Positions 23,086-36,959 of a stretch of DNA of 64,000 nt are shown in pieces (positions within the stretch are counted from its first letter, which is position 1; each line of letters starts with the position of its first letter). This stretch comes from Cryptomeria japonica (lineage: Eukaryota > Streptophyta > Pinopsida > Cupressales > Cupressaceae). The DNA lies in NCBI RefSeq assembly GCF_030272615.1, contig NC_081412.1:143882247-143946246 (forward strand), given 5' to 3'. A program made the position numbers and the translations under genes. The notes under the pieces were generated by a model, which saw only the letters and a list, made by a program, of their open reading frames with translations, searched no databases and was not told the origin of the DNA.

Positions 23086-24597
23086 TGTTGGCATATGTGT
23101 AGAGTATGATGACATGATGTAATTGTATATTGTCATTGATGTCAATATGTTGAAGTATGAACCAGTATATTAAATTAAGAAAACAAGCAAGAGAAATAGT
23201 ATGATGATGTGAACCGGTATATGTGAAACAGTGAAGCGGTATGTTTGTTCAAGTGAACCGGTATGTTGGAATGTGAACCAGTATATGGAAAGTTTTGTAT
23301 CGGGGTTTCATTTGGTATGACTACCAGTTGGTAGTCTCAGCTTCAAGGTTTCTAGTTGATGCATTCCAAGTCTGTGTGATTCGACCGATGACATTATGTG
23401 ATGAGTTAGCATTGCAATGAAGATCAGATCATGTTGCCACATCAACCTTGTGTGCATGAAGGATTTTCTTGAGGATATTGCATGAAGAATATTGATTCTA
23501 TCTACCTCAAGAATGTGCGAAGTCTCAGTAAATGGTGGAGAGCGTGTGATGGGTTATTAGCTTCCAGAAGCGGCAAAGAATGAACGATGGAGAATATCTT
23601 GAGATCTATTCAAGAATTTTTTATTCAATACAATGTATTTGAACGGTTAGGATTGAACCGACTGTATTGATAACCTAAATATTTAGGGTTTAGGCTTTAT
23701 GCCACCAACCTATCTGCTGTTTATAAGGTCGATGATTATTTGCATTGTGAAGTTGCTGGCAAATGTTATGTGTGTATCCAAGTGAAGAGATACTTGATTC
23801 TTGCCAGACCGAAGAAGTGTGTAGATACCTGTAGAGTGTGATTGCAGAAGCAAAGGAACTAAAGTGGATCTGACTTGGCATTGAGTGTTGTTATCAGTTC
23901 AGTGTATCACCTGTTGACTTGGAACCATTTCAGCAGTTGGAAAATCCCTTAACTGGGTAGCTTTAACAGGCTTTCTGTAAATCCTTTAACAGGGTGACTC
24001 AAATTCATTGAGTTCTTCAAATCCTCTTACGAGGTAACCTTTAGTAGGGTTCTAACCTTTAACCGGGTATTTAGCCATCCCTTAACCAAGTGATCCCTAG
24101 CAGGATTGGTTCCTAGCAGAACCTATTGTAAAGTCCTTAACCAGATTAGGCTCCTAACAGAGTGGACTTCAGAAGAGTTCAAAGAACAACTTGTGGGTAT
24201 TCATCCCCACCGTGGTTTTTCCTAGTTGGGTTTCCACGTGAAAAATCAGTGTGTCATGTGTGATGCTTTTTCATGTGATGATTAGTATTCTCTGTTAAGT
24301 AGTAATGCATGTTGATCTAGCAGTCTTTATATTTTTGATGATGTATTACTTGTTTAAGCATATGGGTGAAGTGGAAGTGAGCTATTAGGTTTTGTGAAGA
24401 TCTAAGTGTTACCGATTTATGTGTTTCATAGTCCCACTATGTTTTACCGGTAGTGCCCTGATTTAGATCGGTGATCCTATTTACCAGTTAGTGCAGTCCT
24501 TGCAGTCAAAGTGGTTTTAGGAAGTTTTTGTCTATACTGATTCACCCCCCCACCTCTCAATATCTGTTGAGTACTTACTATTCATCATTATTCGTCA
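23086..24597 (+). repeat. 3' LTR of copia array
   Basis: It starts TGTTGGCATATGTG and ends TTCGTCA, 1512 bp. It has the ~440 bp block missing from the 5' LTR, a U3 with repeated GAACCGGTAT-like words (23160-23285) and the conserved hairpin region at 24208-24240. Confidence 0.9.
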
Positions 24598-25629
24598 GGG
24601 TTTCCTTTTTTGTTGTTTTGAACTATGCATTTTTGGGGGGGGTTTCAATTATTGTTCTATCTAGTGTTGTTATGGTGTTTCTTATAGATCTTTGTATGTA
24701 AAGGGTCAACGCCCTGGTTTTCATTGCTTTCTAAATCAAAAACACTGTGATTTGTCACATTTGTTGTTCAGATTCTAAATATATATTTATTTATTATTTT
24801 TGGAGTAAAATTGTGTTTCTTTTTCCTTCTCCTTTGATAACTAGTTTCAACACTAAACACCATTTTTAAAGAGTGATGTGTATTATAAACCACATCTTTT
24901 TTTCTATGAACGATAAAATTCTATTTTTTTCAAATTGAGATTTTTAATGATGATATCTAATGTATGCATAAAGTTAATATTGTTTTATTCAATATATTTT
25001 TAATTAAGTTTTGAAGTCAAACCAATTACAATTTAGACATAGGTGTACTATTAGGAGCATAAGTTTTTTTGTATGTATTAGAATTCATTTATATTTTGTT
25101 GAATCAAAGACATCAATAGCAATTGAATAGATATTTTTTAGAATTAGTTTTTGGTACTCTACTATTTTTCCACATGTGTTGAATAGAGAGCTTGATTTGA
25201 GTTGAAAAACCTATGTTTAATTAAACTAAAAAAAATGTATAATAAAACCAAAACATATTAAAACTATAGTTTATGGAAAGATCATTTCAATCACTATAAT
25301 CCTACATCTAGGTTTGTCAAGTTGATTTCATTTTAACCCTCAACCTGAGCCTTGAAACCTAAAAATCTACTAAAATTTGAAGATTGGGGGGCAATGGAAA
25401 AATAAGGGGGTTTGAATGAACACCCCTTTATTTGAACCCTCTTTAGCCCCTTCCAACAAAGGGGTGTTCATTTGAACCCCTAAAAAACAATATTAAAAAA
25501 ATGGTACAGATAGTTTTGAACAAAGGGCAATAGTTAAAATATTTTTTAATGGACGAACTTTGTTCAAAGGCCTAGTCGACTAAGTAATTTTTTTTCTAAA
25601 ATTTCATATGCATATAAATAAGATCTTTT
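24598..25629. other. AT-rich spacer without genes; contains a fold-back
   Basis: No coding region is seen. A hairpin lies at 25406-25480: the arm GGGGGTTTGAATGAACACCC pairs with GGGTGTTCATTTGAACCCC across a short loop. Confidence 0.5.
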
Positions 25630-27267
<1,638 letters not shown>

Positions 27268-27797
27268 AGCCATCCTAATTCTAAATCCCCTTAAGCCATC
27301 CTAATGAGATGTCCCCTTAATTCATTCTAATTAGATTCCCTTAATCCATCCTAATTAGATTTCCCCTTGATAAATCCTAATTAGAGATCCCCTTAATCCA
27401 TCCTAATTAGAGATCCCCTTAATCCATCCTAATTAGATCCCCTTAAGCCATCCTAATGAGATGTACTCTTAAAGCATCCTAATTATATGGCTTAAGGGGA
27501 TCTAGAATTAGAATGGCATAAGGGGACATCTAATTAGGGTGTCTTAAGGGGACATCTCATTAGGATAGCTTAAGGGAATCTAGAATTAGGATGACTAAGG
27601 GGATCTCTAATTGGGATGCCTTAAGGGGGTCTAATTATGATGAATTAAGGGGGCATCTCATTAGGATGGCTTAAGGAGATCTAGAATTAGGATGGCTTAA
27701 GGGGATCAAGAATTAGGATAGCTTAAGGGGATCTCTAATTGGGATGGCTTAAGGGGATCTTATTAAGATGGTTTAAGGGAACATCTCATTAGGATAG
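27268..27797. repeat. 30 bp minisatellite that switches orientation
   Basis: From 27268 to about 27478 the unit reads CCCCTTAATCCATCCTAATT. From about 27481 to 27797 the same unit appears reversed as GGATGGCTTAAGGGG plus a variable spacer. This makes a long imperfect palindrome of arrays with a centre near 27480. The array continues after the inserted solo LTR at 29472. Confidence 0.85.
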
Positions 27798-29471
27798 TGT
27801 AGTGTCGTAAATTGTATGCACTTGCTAGGGTGGTACAATTTCACACCTAGTTTAGCACCTGCCTTGGCACATTTTGCATTTTGCATTGCATTTCCCCTTT
27901 AGCACTTAATTAATTAAATTAATTAGGTCTAAGGTTCTATTTTATCATCTCCCATATCATAAAGTTGGGCCCTTTTCATTAAAGTGTGCCCCTTTCATTT
28001 TATTCCTCCAATACATCATTTAATCAAAAACCCTAATTAGGTCCTATTTTGAACTTGGGGGCTTGATTTCGGGGGTCAAAACATCTCAAAATCAGCTGTA
28101 ACTTCGGGATTCGCTCTAAAATCATCATATCCGACGGCCCTGAAAATTTGGTGAAAAGTTGTCGGGACCATGGCGCCCGGCGTGCACATGGTCCCGGACA
28201 TTTTTTCTGAAATTTTAGGAGCGCGATCTAATCATAAAATAAAGCTTAACCCCAAGAAATTGGCGGGAGATTCAATCTCTAGGTCGGCCAAAAGTTGAAA
28301 TTAAGACCTAGGGTTTCATATATAAGAGCTCTCTTTCTTCGTTTGAAGAGATCAGAATTTTGGTTTCAAGAGGACCTTTTATGCAGCGAAAGAGAAGATC
28401 TTTGAAGACTTCAACAACATTCAACATTCGTCCATCAAGAATTCATCAATTTCATTCATCCATTTAGGGCTTGGAAGATATTGAAGAGCAATAAGGGATC
28501 ACCGACTGAAGATTGGCTTGTACCCCTCCCTTGGGGTTGGGTATGATTTCATGTTGTTTTCATGTCTTTGCATAAGCTTCATTATATCACTTGTATTCAT
28601 GCTTTAGATCTCTTTACATCTTGATTTGGAGCATTTACATTATCATTTACAAGCAATTAGGGTTTACTTTCTAGGTTGCTCTAGTTTGCTTACTTGCATT
28701 TTAGGATCTTGCACACACACAAGGTCTGCACACACATTACTTTTACAATACAACTTGGCTATTCATGGAGGTGGAAATCACCAAAGCAGGGGTTTGACTA
28801 AGGCAAAACTCTATATAGCCGCCCACCATACCTTTTCAGATATAAGTGCAGGTTTCGGATTCGGACGACGCCACAAGTTGCAGATCCGACGGAAGCAGAC
28901 CGAGACAGAACTTCACACCAAGTTTTAGAGCAAAAGACCAGGACAGGGGCATGGGGTGCCCTGGTCTTGCCAGGATAGGGGCACTGGGCACCCTGGTCCC
29001 TAGGACAGGGGCGCTGGGCGCCCTGGTCCTCCTGATAGACAGCAGTTTTCAGCATTTTTGACAGCTTTCCAGGTTGCAAAACAGCAGTTTTCGGAGCAAT
29101 TTCAGGGGCAGAATCAGGATAGTGGCGCCCACGCCCCCGTCCTGAACATTTCCACTCAAATTTTAACACCAGGTATGCATTTACATTCTTGTCTTATCCT
29201 TTTGTTTACAGCTTTCCATTATTTAAGTTCAATTCTGCAATCTTGTTATTAGTTCATACTTGCACTCTAGGGCTAGTAGTTGAACTTGCATCATTGTATC
29301 TATCATTTGCAACAAAGGAATAGAAATCCTAATAGGTAGCCCATGGCTCTCTCTTCCACAAAAAGAAGTAGCCAATTGTGTGATACCTCTAGGCTCTTTC
29401 GTATTCCACAAGTGTGTGATTGAAAGTGAGATTAGGACATGTTTGCTTAGTGTCACTTTTTCCCCCACACA
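27798..29471 (+). mobile_element. Solo LTR, gypsy-type (1674 bp)
   Basis: It begins TGTAGTGTCGTAAATTG and ends CCCCCACACA. It is flanked by the 5 bp repeat GATAG (27793-27797 and 29472-29476) and splits the 30 bp minisatellite. It shares blocks with the LTRs of element B and the solo LTR at 48858: the terminus TGTAG.GTC, a GC-rich hairpin (28163-28194) and the words AGGGGTTTGACTAAGGC (28786-28803). A TATATAAG box lies near 28317. A triple run of CAGGGGCGCTGGGCGCCCTGG-like words lies at 28940-29030. No internal genes are present. Confidence 0.85.
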
Positions 29472-29540
29472 GATAGCTTAAGGCAATCTATAATTAGGAT
29501 GGATTAAGAGGATTTCTAATTAAGATGGCTTAAGGTCTCT
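29472..29540. repeat. Remainder of the 30 bp minisatellite
   Basis: AGCTTAAGGCAATCTATAATT and GATGGATTAAG continue the reversed array of 27481-27797 beyond the solo LTR. The right copy of GATAG is at its start. Confidence 0.8.
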
Positions 29541-29654
29541 CTCTCTGGTTCTTTCTTTCTCTCTTTATGCTTTTTGAGAGAGCTCCTCTCTCTTTATCCT
29601 TCTATCTAATGTCCTCTCTCTTTCTCTCTTTCTCTAAGTATATCATTCTCTAGA
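29541..29654. repeat. CT-rich tract
   Basis: This is simple CT-rich sequence like that at 25.6-27.3 kb, ending at the LTR of the next element. Confidence 0.6.
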
Positions 29655-30114
29655 TACTAGGGTTTAGGTAGATCTGAAACAAACATAAATTAATAGTTAT
29701 ATGTAGATATGACTTAACAAAGATGAAACAAAATACACAACACAAATAGCACGGAGATTTAACACGGTTCACCCAAGATGGGCTACATCCATGGTATGCA
29801 GTCGTCCAATCTTTTCATATTATCCATTAAAATAGTGCAACACTATTACAATGCCTTTTACATTCCATTCGCTTATAACATGTAATTTATTAGGGCAACA
29901 TAGAAAGTCAAATAAAATTAACCCTGACCCTAGGAGAATATTTTTGTAATCATTTCCACATACTTGTATTCTTGTACTCATACTCATATTCTCGTACATG
30001 TACAAGAAAATTTTGGGGGGAGTCGTTGGGCTCCCCATTACATTGGCCCTTCAGGCCAACCCCTCTATGCAATGAGTGTATAGTACTTGCATGATCAGTC
30101 ACCACATACCAATA
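29655..30114 (-). repeat. 3' LTR of the host copia element
   Basis: On the minus strand it starts TATTGGTATGTGG after a purine tract and ends AAACCCTAGTA, 460 bp. The short 5' LTR stub at 53615-53624 reads AACCCTAACA on the same strand, matching its end. Confidence 0.75.
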
Positions 30115-30127
30115 ATCTCCCACTTGG
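30115..30127 (-). other. Polypurine tract of the host copia element
   Basis: The minus strand reads CCAAGTGGGAGAT immediately before the LTR start. Confidence 0.7.
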
Positions 30128-30199
30128 AGACTGATCTTGGATGACACTACTAGACTTGTAGCTCCCACTGGATAAAACACCTGGACTTGTTTGTTCCTT

Positions 30200-33100
30200 A
30201 ATTCTATGATTTTTAGTCAAGAAGGCCAATAGAAACTGATGAGGAAAATAGCTTCTCTCATGTGGCTAAATTCATGAATACATATGCATAATTTTCATTT
30301 GTGTGAATCTTTTCAAATCATAACTGGACATCCTCCAAAAAGACCATATGAAGTGGTACCTAAGCTGAATGTGTTTTATCCTCAAATAAAGAGAAGAATT
30401 CTTTGCAAGATGAATGGCACTCTGGCTATCAATGTACAATGGGCTATCCTCCTGCATCTTGCCCAATTCCTCCAAAAAAAGTTGTAAGAAAATCATCTCC
30501 TTGCTAGCTTTCATAGTAGCCACATACTCAACTTCACTGGTTGAAAGTGCAACAACCTTTTTCAGTCTAAAATCCAGCTAACTGCAGTGCCCCCTACAGT
30601 AAATAAATACCCTATAGTACTCCTCCTTGCATCAATATCACCTATCAGATCAAAGTCAACATATCCTCATAGAGAAGAGTTTGATCCTTTGAAACATAAT
30701 GCCTTGGTAGTAGTATCTCTCAAAAACCTAAGAATCCATTTGATAACATTCCAATGTTCCATTCTCAAATTTCTCATATCCCTGCTCACAACTCTCATTA
30801 CATGTAAAATATTTGGTTGTGTGCATACCATTGCATACATCAGACTACCAACAACTAATGAATATGGAATGTTAGACATTTTATTTACCTCTTCCTATGT
30901 CTTTGGACACATCTCCTTTGTCAATTTGAAATGACTAGCTAAATGTGTCCTAAGTGCTTTTTCATTTTGCATGTTAAATATTTTCAACACCACCTTTATA
31001 TACTCACTTTGGGACAAAGTTAATGTTCCATTTTTCCTATCCCACAAAATCCTCATACCAATAATTTGTTTAGGTGCACCCAAATCCTTCATAGCAAATG
31101 ACTTTGCTAATTTCTATTTAAGTTCATGTATATGTTGCATATTAGACCCAGCAATAAGCACATCATCAACATAAAGTAACAAGATAATATAACTACCATT
31201 ATCCAATCTCTTAAAATAAACACAATAATCAGAATGACATTTGTGGTAACCTTGATCAGCCATAAAACTATCAAATTTAAAATACCATTATTGGGGTGCT
31301 TGCTTTAGGCCATATAGGTGCTTCTTCAACCTGCACACTAACTCCTCCTTACCTTTGACCTCATATCCTTATGGTTTTTGTATGTATATTTCCTTCTCCA
31401 AATCCCCATAAAGAAAAGAAGTTTTAACATCTAGTTATTCAAGATGCAAGTCTTTTGCAGCCACAAGACTTAGAATAGTACTAATTGAATTCATTTTTAC
31501 AGCTGGAGAAAATATTTCATCGAAATATATACCTTTATTCTTGTGCAAAACCTTTTACCATGAATCTAGCCTTATATTTTTTGTCTTCCATCCTCCTTCT
31601 TTAGCCTATAAACCCATTTATTTGGAAAGGCTCTTTTTCCTGTAGGTAATGGGACTAAGTCCAAAGTTTGTTTCTTCATCAAGGAATCCATTTCCTCTTG
31701 CATGCCTATCTCCCACTGTTGTTTGGAATCCACCTGCATTGCTTCTTCATATCCTTCTGGTTCACTAGAATCAATTAATAAAATAGAATACAAAGAAGGA
31801 GAAAATCTTCTAGGAGGTCTACTTAACTTCATAGAATGTCTAACACTTGTAGGATTTTGTGGGATATTTTGTTGTTAATGAGTATCAGGTACCAATGGCA
31901 TTTTATTTTTAGGAATCTCATCTAGCACCACATATTTCTTTTTGACTTATTCATGCTTATTTTCCTGCATTTGTTCTTTATACATGACCTTCTCATTGAA
32001 TATAACATCTCTACTTTTAATTATTTTCTAGCTTTTAAAAATCCCATAACCGATAGCCAAAGTCATCACTTCTATATCTAATGAAGGTACATTTTTTAGA
32101 TTTAGCATCAAGCTTGGTTCTATTTTCTTTATCAACATGGACAAAAGCTTCACAAACAAATATTTTCATAACAAAATAATTTACCTTTTTACCAGTCCAT
32201 GCCTCCTCTGGAATGCCACCATCCAAAGGATTTGAAGGTCCTTTGTTAATCAAATAAATAGTACTATGTATAGCATCTTTCCATAAATGTAGGGGCAATT
32301 CAGTATGTAATCTCATGCTCCTTGCACACTCCATGATGGTCCTATTCATCCTCTTAGACACACCATTCTCTTGTGGGGTTCTTGGAACCATCTATTGCCT
32401 TTGGATTCCATTGAAAGGATAATAATCTTCAAATTCTTTTCTACAATACTCACCTCCATTATCAAATCTAAGACACTTCAAATTTTTTCCTGTCTCATTT
32501 TCAACCAAAGCTTTCCATTTCTTAAAAGTTTCAAGAACATTTTATTTTCATTTTAGAAAATACACCCATGTTTTCCTAGTTGCATCATCTATAAAAATAA
32601 CATAATAACAAGAGACACCAAGAGATGATACTTGATCCAGTCCCCATATATCTAAATGCACAAGCTCTAATTTCTAAGTGTTCTTCTCTTTCCCAACCTT
32701 AAGAAATCTCACTCTTTTTTGTCTACCATAAACACAATTTCTAAAAAAACTCTAAATCAATCTGTTTCAATCTTAGTAAAAACAAATTACAATGAAGGAT
32801 TTTCATCTCTTTCTCACTCATATGCCCAAGTCTATGGTGCCATTTTTTTATATTTGTCCTTGCAACATCTATTGTAGATGTCCCTGTAGCAACATTTTAT
32901 GTAGGAGCTAAGGTAGAATAAGTATTACTAGTACACAAATACAATGTTCCTACCCTTGCACCTTTAGCTACTACTACTAATGCACCTTTAGTGACCTTCC
33001 AAACATTGTCTATAAAGGTAACTATGCAACCTTCACTTCCCAATTGTCTTGCAAAAATTAATTTTCTTCTTAAATTAAGGACATGCCTTACCTCCTATAG

Positions 33101-33954
33101 CAACCAGTCATTTCCATTCTGCAACTTTATTTTTATCTTGCCTTTTCCAACAACCTGACAGGCTCATCATCACCCAAATATAACTATCATCATCACCCAA
33201 ATATAACTATCCAAAATCACCTTGAACATAATCTAAAAAATATTTTCTATGGGTTGTGGCATGAAATGAAGCTTCTGAATCTATTACCCAAAAATCATTA
33301 ACATTATCTAAACACGGAATCAAGGCATCTTGTAAAGTATTACTTGCAACATTAGCTTCCTTACTGTCATCTTCATTTCTATCTCCTTGTTTGTTTTTCT
33401 GAGACCATAAATCTTTCTTTAAATGTCTTTGCTTTCCATGGTACCAGCAATCCTTTATTCCTCTAGATTGAGAGTGTCCTTTCTTTGACTTCCCTCATGA
33501 CTTCTCACACCTAGGGATTTTTCCTCTTCCTTTGATCTTCCCCTATTCTCTAAATTCAAAATAGTACCTAATGATGTTGAAGTCTCACCTATGCTCTTCC
33601 ATCGCATTTCCTCGCTTAGGATAACACCAACAACATCATCAAATTTTAAAGTGTTTGTACTAGAGACAGAGTTACTTCAGCCATAACCAAGCTATTCCAT
33701 CTTTTCAGAAAAGAACATAAAATTAAGAGAGCCCTAACCTCTTCATCAAATTTAACTTTTACAGAATTGAATTGGTTGGTAACTACATTAAATTCATTTA
33801 AATGATCTACTACAGATCCTTCTTCACTCATTTCCATATCAAATAAATGCTTTATAAGAAATACCTTATTCGAAGCTTGGGAATTCTCATACAATTGAGC
33901 CAGTGCTTGCATCAAGGCTTCAATCATTGTTGCTTTTGATATATTGAATGCTAC
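30200..33954 (-). pseudogene. Copia gag (3' part) and pol, host element
   Basis: Right to left: gag (33954-33640, VAFNISKAT, SNKVFLIKHLFDMEMSEEGS), a broken zinc knuckle (CWYHGKQRHLKKDL near 33450), protease with DSEASFHAT at about 33265-33285 (Gly of the D-S-G triad is Glu), integrase (WHHRLGHMSEKEMK near 32850, FDNGGEY near 32460, then ENGVSKRMNRT at about 32340-32370 with Lys in place of the third catalytic Glu), RT (NKWVYRLKKEDG near 31600 and YVDDVLIA at 31158-31178) and RNase H to about 30270. Many stops. The RT words fit the Tork (Tnt1-like) group. Confidence 0.85.
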
Positions 33955-35068
33955 TATAATATCAAAAACCATGCCTTATCCAATTCAATGCAACAAGTGG
34001 TGCATTCCTCCATGTCATCGAAGGTCAGGTATCTCCACTTTTGTCCTCTAATCCACTCAGATCACCTTGTCATCTTCAGATGAGAAATTCACCAACTCCG
34101 CCAACATGTCACCTTCAGGGACTAGGGTGCAGCACGGAGATGTCCATGAAGTGCACTATCATCCCAAAAACCTGGCAGTTTGCAGGTAGTCATTTGAGTG
34201 TTACACCTATGCCTAAAAGGAATCGTAACGCTCCTGCATGCGCCCACCAACATTGGTTTCCTTCAAGGGCCTATATCTCTCTCGTTTGAAAGAATTTTGA
34301 GGATCTTTTGGCATTTTTGAGTATACTGGTTGTAGTTTGGATCTCTTGGCAATCTCTTTGGACAACATTCATAGTCTTTCTTGTGAAGTCTATCACTATT
34401 GAAGCTTCATGAATATATCACAGCATGATTTACACAAGCATCTAGGAAAGGGGAGTTTACTTATCCTTTTCTCCTTTCATTTTACATATTATCATCCTTT
34501 GTCTTGCACTATTTTCCAATTCTCTTTATCATTTATTTTTCAATGTGGCTCTTATCTAGATTGTCCGTGGAGGTGGAAAAACCAAAACGGGGGTCTGACT
34601 TAGGCAGACTCCAAAACACAACCCCCAACATTTTCCTTCTTGCTTGTGTGTAGGTTCTTGATTGTGGGAAAGAAGTTATTTAATGAAAGGATTTAATCAT
34701 GGACCATTCAACATTTCTCTCTATTCCCTCTTAAGTTATTCTTTCATTTTGGATTTTGTACTATTATTTTGTTTTATTGTTTTCCTACAAGCATTTAGTA
34801 TTTTAATCGTATATGTCATTCTAGTATGGTTTTTGTGCTTCATCTGTATAGACCAATAGTGTGTAGTGTTGGTATCCCAGATCTACGTGCTCATCACGGG
34901 GACAAAGGCTCATCAGAGCCGTCTAGACATTTTCTCTACATTTTGTTAGATTATTTTAGTTACTTTCATCCCTTGGCTCATCTTAGCGCCAGTTCAAGTG
35001 AGGTATTGGAGGGTCTTTTTGTTCTCTTGAATTTATCATCCTTGAGGTATAAAATCTCCTCCTTTACA
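33955..35068 (+). repeat. 5' LTR of gypsy A
   Basis: It starts TATAATATCAAAAACC and ends CTCCTTTACA (1114 bp). It matches 40549-42841 closely enough to align by eye, with roughly one difference in six or seven bases over the first 230 bp, so the insertion is old. It contains the conserved word CAAAACGGGGGTCTGACTTA near 34580. Confidence 0.85.
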
Positions 35069-35070
35069 TT

Positions 35071-35087
35071 TTTGGTGAACCCGATGT
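35071..35087 (+). other. Primer-binding site of gypsy A
   Basis: TTGGTGAACCCGATGTG follows the LTR end. The same style of site (TGGTGAACCCAACG) is found in gypsy B. I could not assign the tRNA. Confidence 0.65.
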
Positions 35088-35419
35088 GAAACAACTTTCC
35101 TTTTGTGTTGTGCATTTGTCATTTAGATCATTGCATTCATTTAGCTAAAATCAAACTTAATATTTTTTTTTTAAAAGGGGGTTTACATCTTTGTTTTAGG
35201 ATTTGTATATAGTCTAGCTCATTTGCACTTAGTCTAGTTTCATCTTTCAACAAATAATTTATTCAAAGATAGAGCACCTTGTATCCCTATAGTGTATTCT
35301 TAGCGTCAAAAGACTCATCTATGAGATTTATGACCTAGAGTGCCACAAGAGTCGTAGTCAGGAGATTATCTAAGCAGAGTTTTCCTCCTGGGCATTATAG
35401 TCCTCCTTTACCTAGCACA

Positions 35420-36800
35420 ATGTTCAACGATCAACTTCCTGACCCAAATGATATCTTTTCTTCTCATCCCCTTAAGTCCATTTTGACAAGGGGGGGCTCT
35501 CCACTTGGTTTACAATCCAACTCTCAGAGTAATTCTCCAAGAAATTCTACTCCATCTTCCCCTCCTGTTATTGATCATGAATTTACTCTCACTGTTGATT
35601 TTGAGAAAATTGACATGCTTGAGAAGAATCTGAGAGACTTTAAGGGTTTCCTATATTGGGAGAATATCCTCCCCCAAGCCGGAAATGTTATCAACACTCT
35701 AAGAGACATGTTTATCTCAGACATGAGATTCTTGGAGATGTTGAGGGCATTATCTATGATTGTCAAGAATCATGTGTCTTTGGTTGATGCTCCTCCTCAG
35801 GATGGCCAATCCATTACCTGTGGACCTCAGCTTAGTGTCAGTATTCCTAGTTTGGCAGTGCACATGGTTGATCCCAAACCTACTATTCCTAGTATCACTG
35901 CTTCATCTACCCCTTGGGCTATACGAGTATGTCTAGAAACTCAACCTTTGCCTTTGTTGCAGCTCAAATGTCTATGATTAGCACTAGCACTACATATGTC
36001 AGTAGCACTGGTCCTTCTAGAGGTTCTGGTGGAGGTGGTGGTGGACTCGGCCCACCTCCACCCATTAATCCAATCTTAAACACCATCTTACAAAACATGG
36101 GTCAGTTGTAGTTACAGTTGACCAACTTGGCCTCTGCCTTTGATCAGTCATCCATGTCTGCATATTAGAGGAAGAGTCCCCTTGACATCACCATTTTGAA
36201 AATTATCCTTCCTCCTACAGCTAAATCACTAAATTTTAATAGGTACAATGGTGATGGGGACCCTAATGTGCATATCAATTCTTTCATGACTATGTGCAGC
36301 GATTATCATAGTTTGTATTTTGTGTTGCTTAAACTATTCTCACAGTCCCTTAAGGATACCATGTTATAATGGTATAGCTCTTTGTCATATCATTCTATCC
36401 ATACCTTTGATTAGCTTATGGACCTTTTCCTTAGATAGTTTTAGGCTAACAGTGGTAGTAGGGTCACAATCGCTAACCTTGTTCATTGCAAACAAAAACC
36501 CAATGAGAAGGTCACAGATTTTATTTCAAGATATCAATCAATTTCTACCAAAATCCCCTTTGTCCTGCCAAATAGTGATCTACAGAGGATTTTTATCAAT
36601 AATTTGTAGCCACTATTGAGGGAAACGTTATCTCTTAATCGATATCAGAACTTTGCTAACATGTGTTTTGTGCTTATGAACTACGAGCACACCATGTTGC
36701 AGTTTGGAAATTCTAGTTCAAACCGTCACAGTGGGTCCTTTGTAGGCATGTTCATGAAAGGGTCTAGGAAGAATAAAGTCATAGCCAATTTGTGGTTGTT
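35420..36800 (+). pseudogene. Gag of gypsy A (degraded)
   Basis: It starts MFNDQLPDPNDIFSSHPLKS at 35420. An N-terminal Ser/Pro-rich part is followed by a helical part (EKIDMLEKNLRDFKGFLYWE). A frame change lies at about 35900-35960, then a Gly-rich loop (SGGGGGGLGPPPP) and the core: FNRYNGDGDPNVHINSF, LVHCKQKPNEKVTDFISRYQ and LPNSDLQRIFI. The last block is homologous to gypsy B gag (LMHCKQGVKEKVTDFSGRY). Stops at former Gln and Trp codons are frequent. Gag would form the particle. Confidence 0.8.
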
Positions 36801-36959
36801 CTTCTGATAGTTGCTACATAAGGATCGCAAAAAAATAGGGTTTTCACAAAATTGAATGACTCTTATTTGAGCATAATGCAATGGTTGCTGAAAGATAACT
36901 TAATAACCCTTCCTAAGATTAGATTGTTGTCTGATAATAGACCCTATTCATAATGGTAT

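Larger units (their letters stand above)
12214..24597 (+). mobile_element. Tandem pair of Ty1/copia elements sharing a rearranged middle LTR
   Basis: The order is LTR (12214-13272), gag-pol copy 1 (13344-17424), a middle LTR whose first part is inverted (17581-18768), gag-pol copy 2 (18840-22870) and LTR (23086-24597). Both copies have their own initiator Met primer-binding site. Copies 1 and 2 are close relatives throughout. No matching target-site duplication flanks the whole (AACAA on the left, GGGTT on the right), as expected if the array arose by recombination between elements. Both gag-pol copies carry many stops. Confidence 0.85.

Noticed and set aside
28626-29252. Several overlapping open frames in the solo LTR at 27798
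   Set aside because: They lie in LTR sequence with repeated GC-rich words, overlap on both strands and show no known motif.
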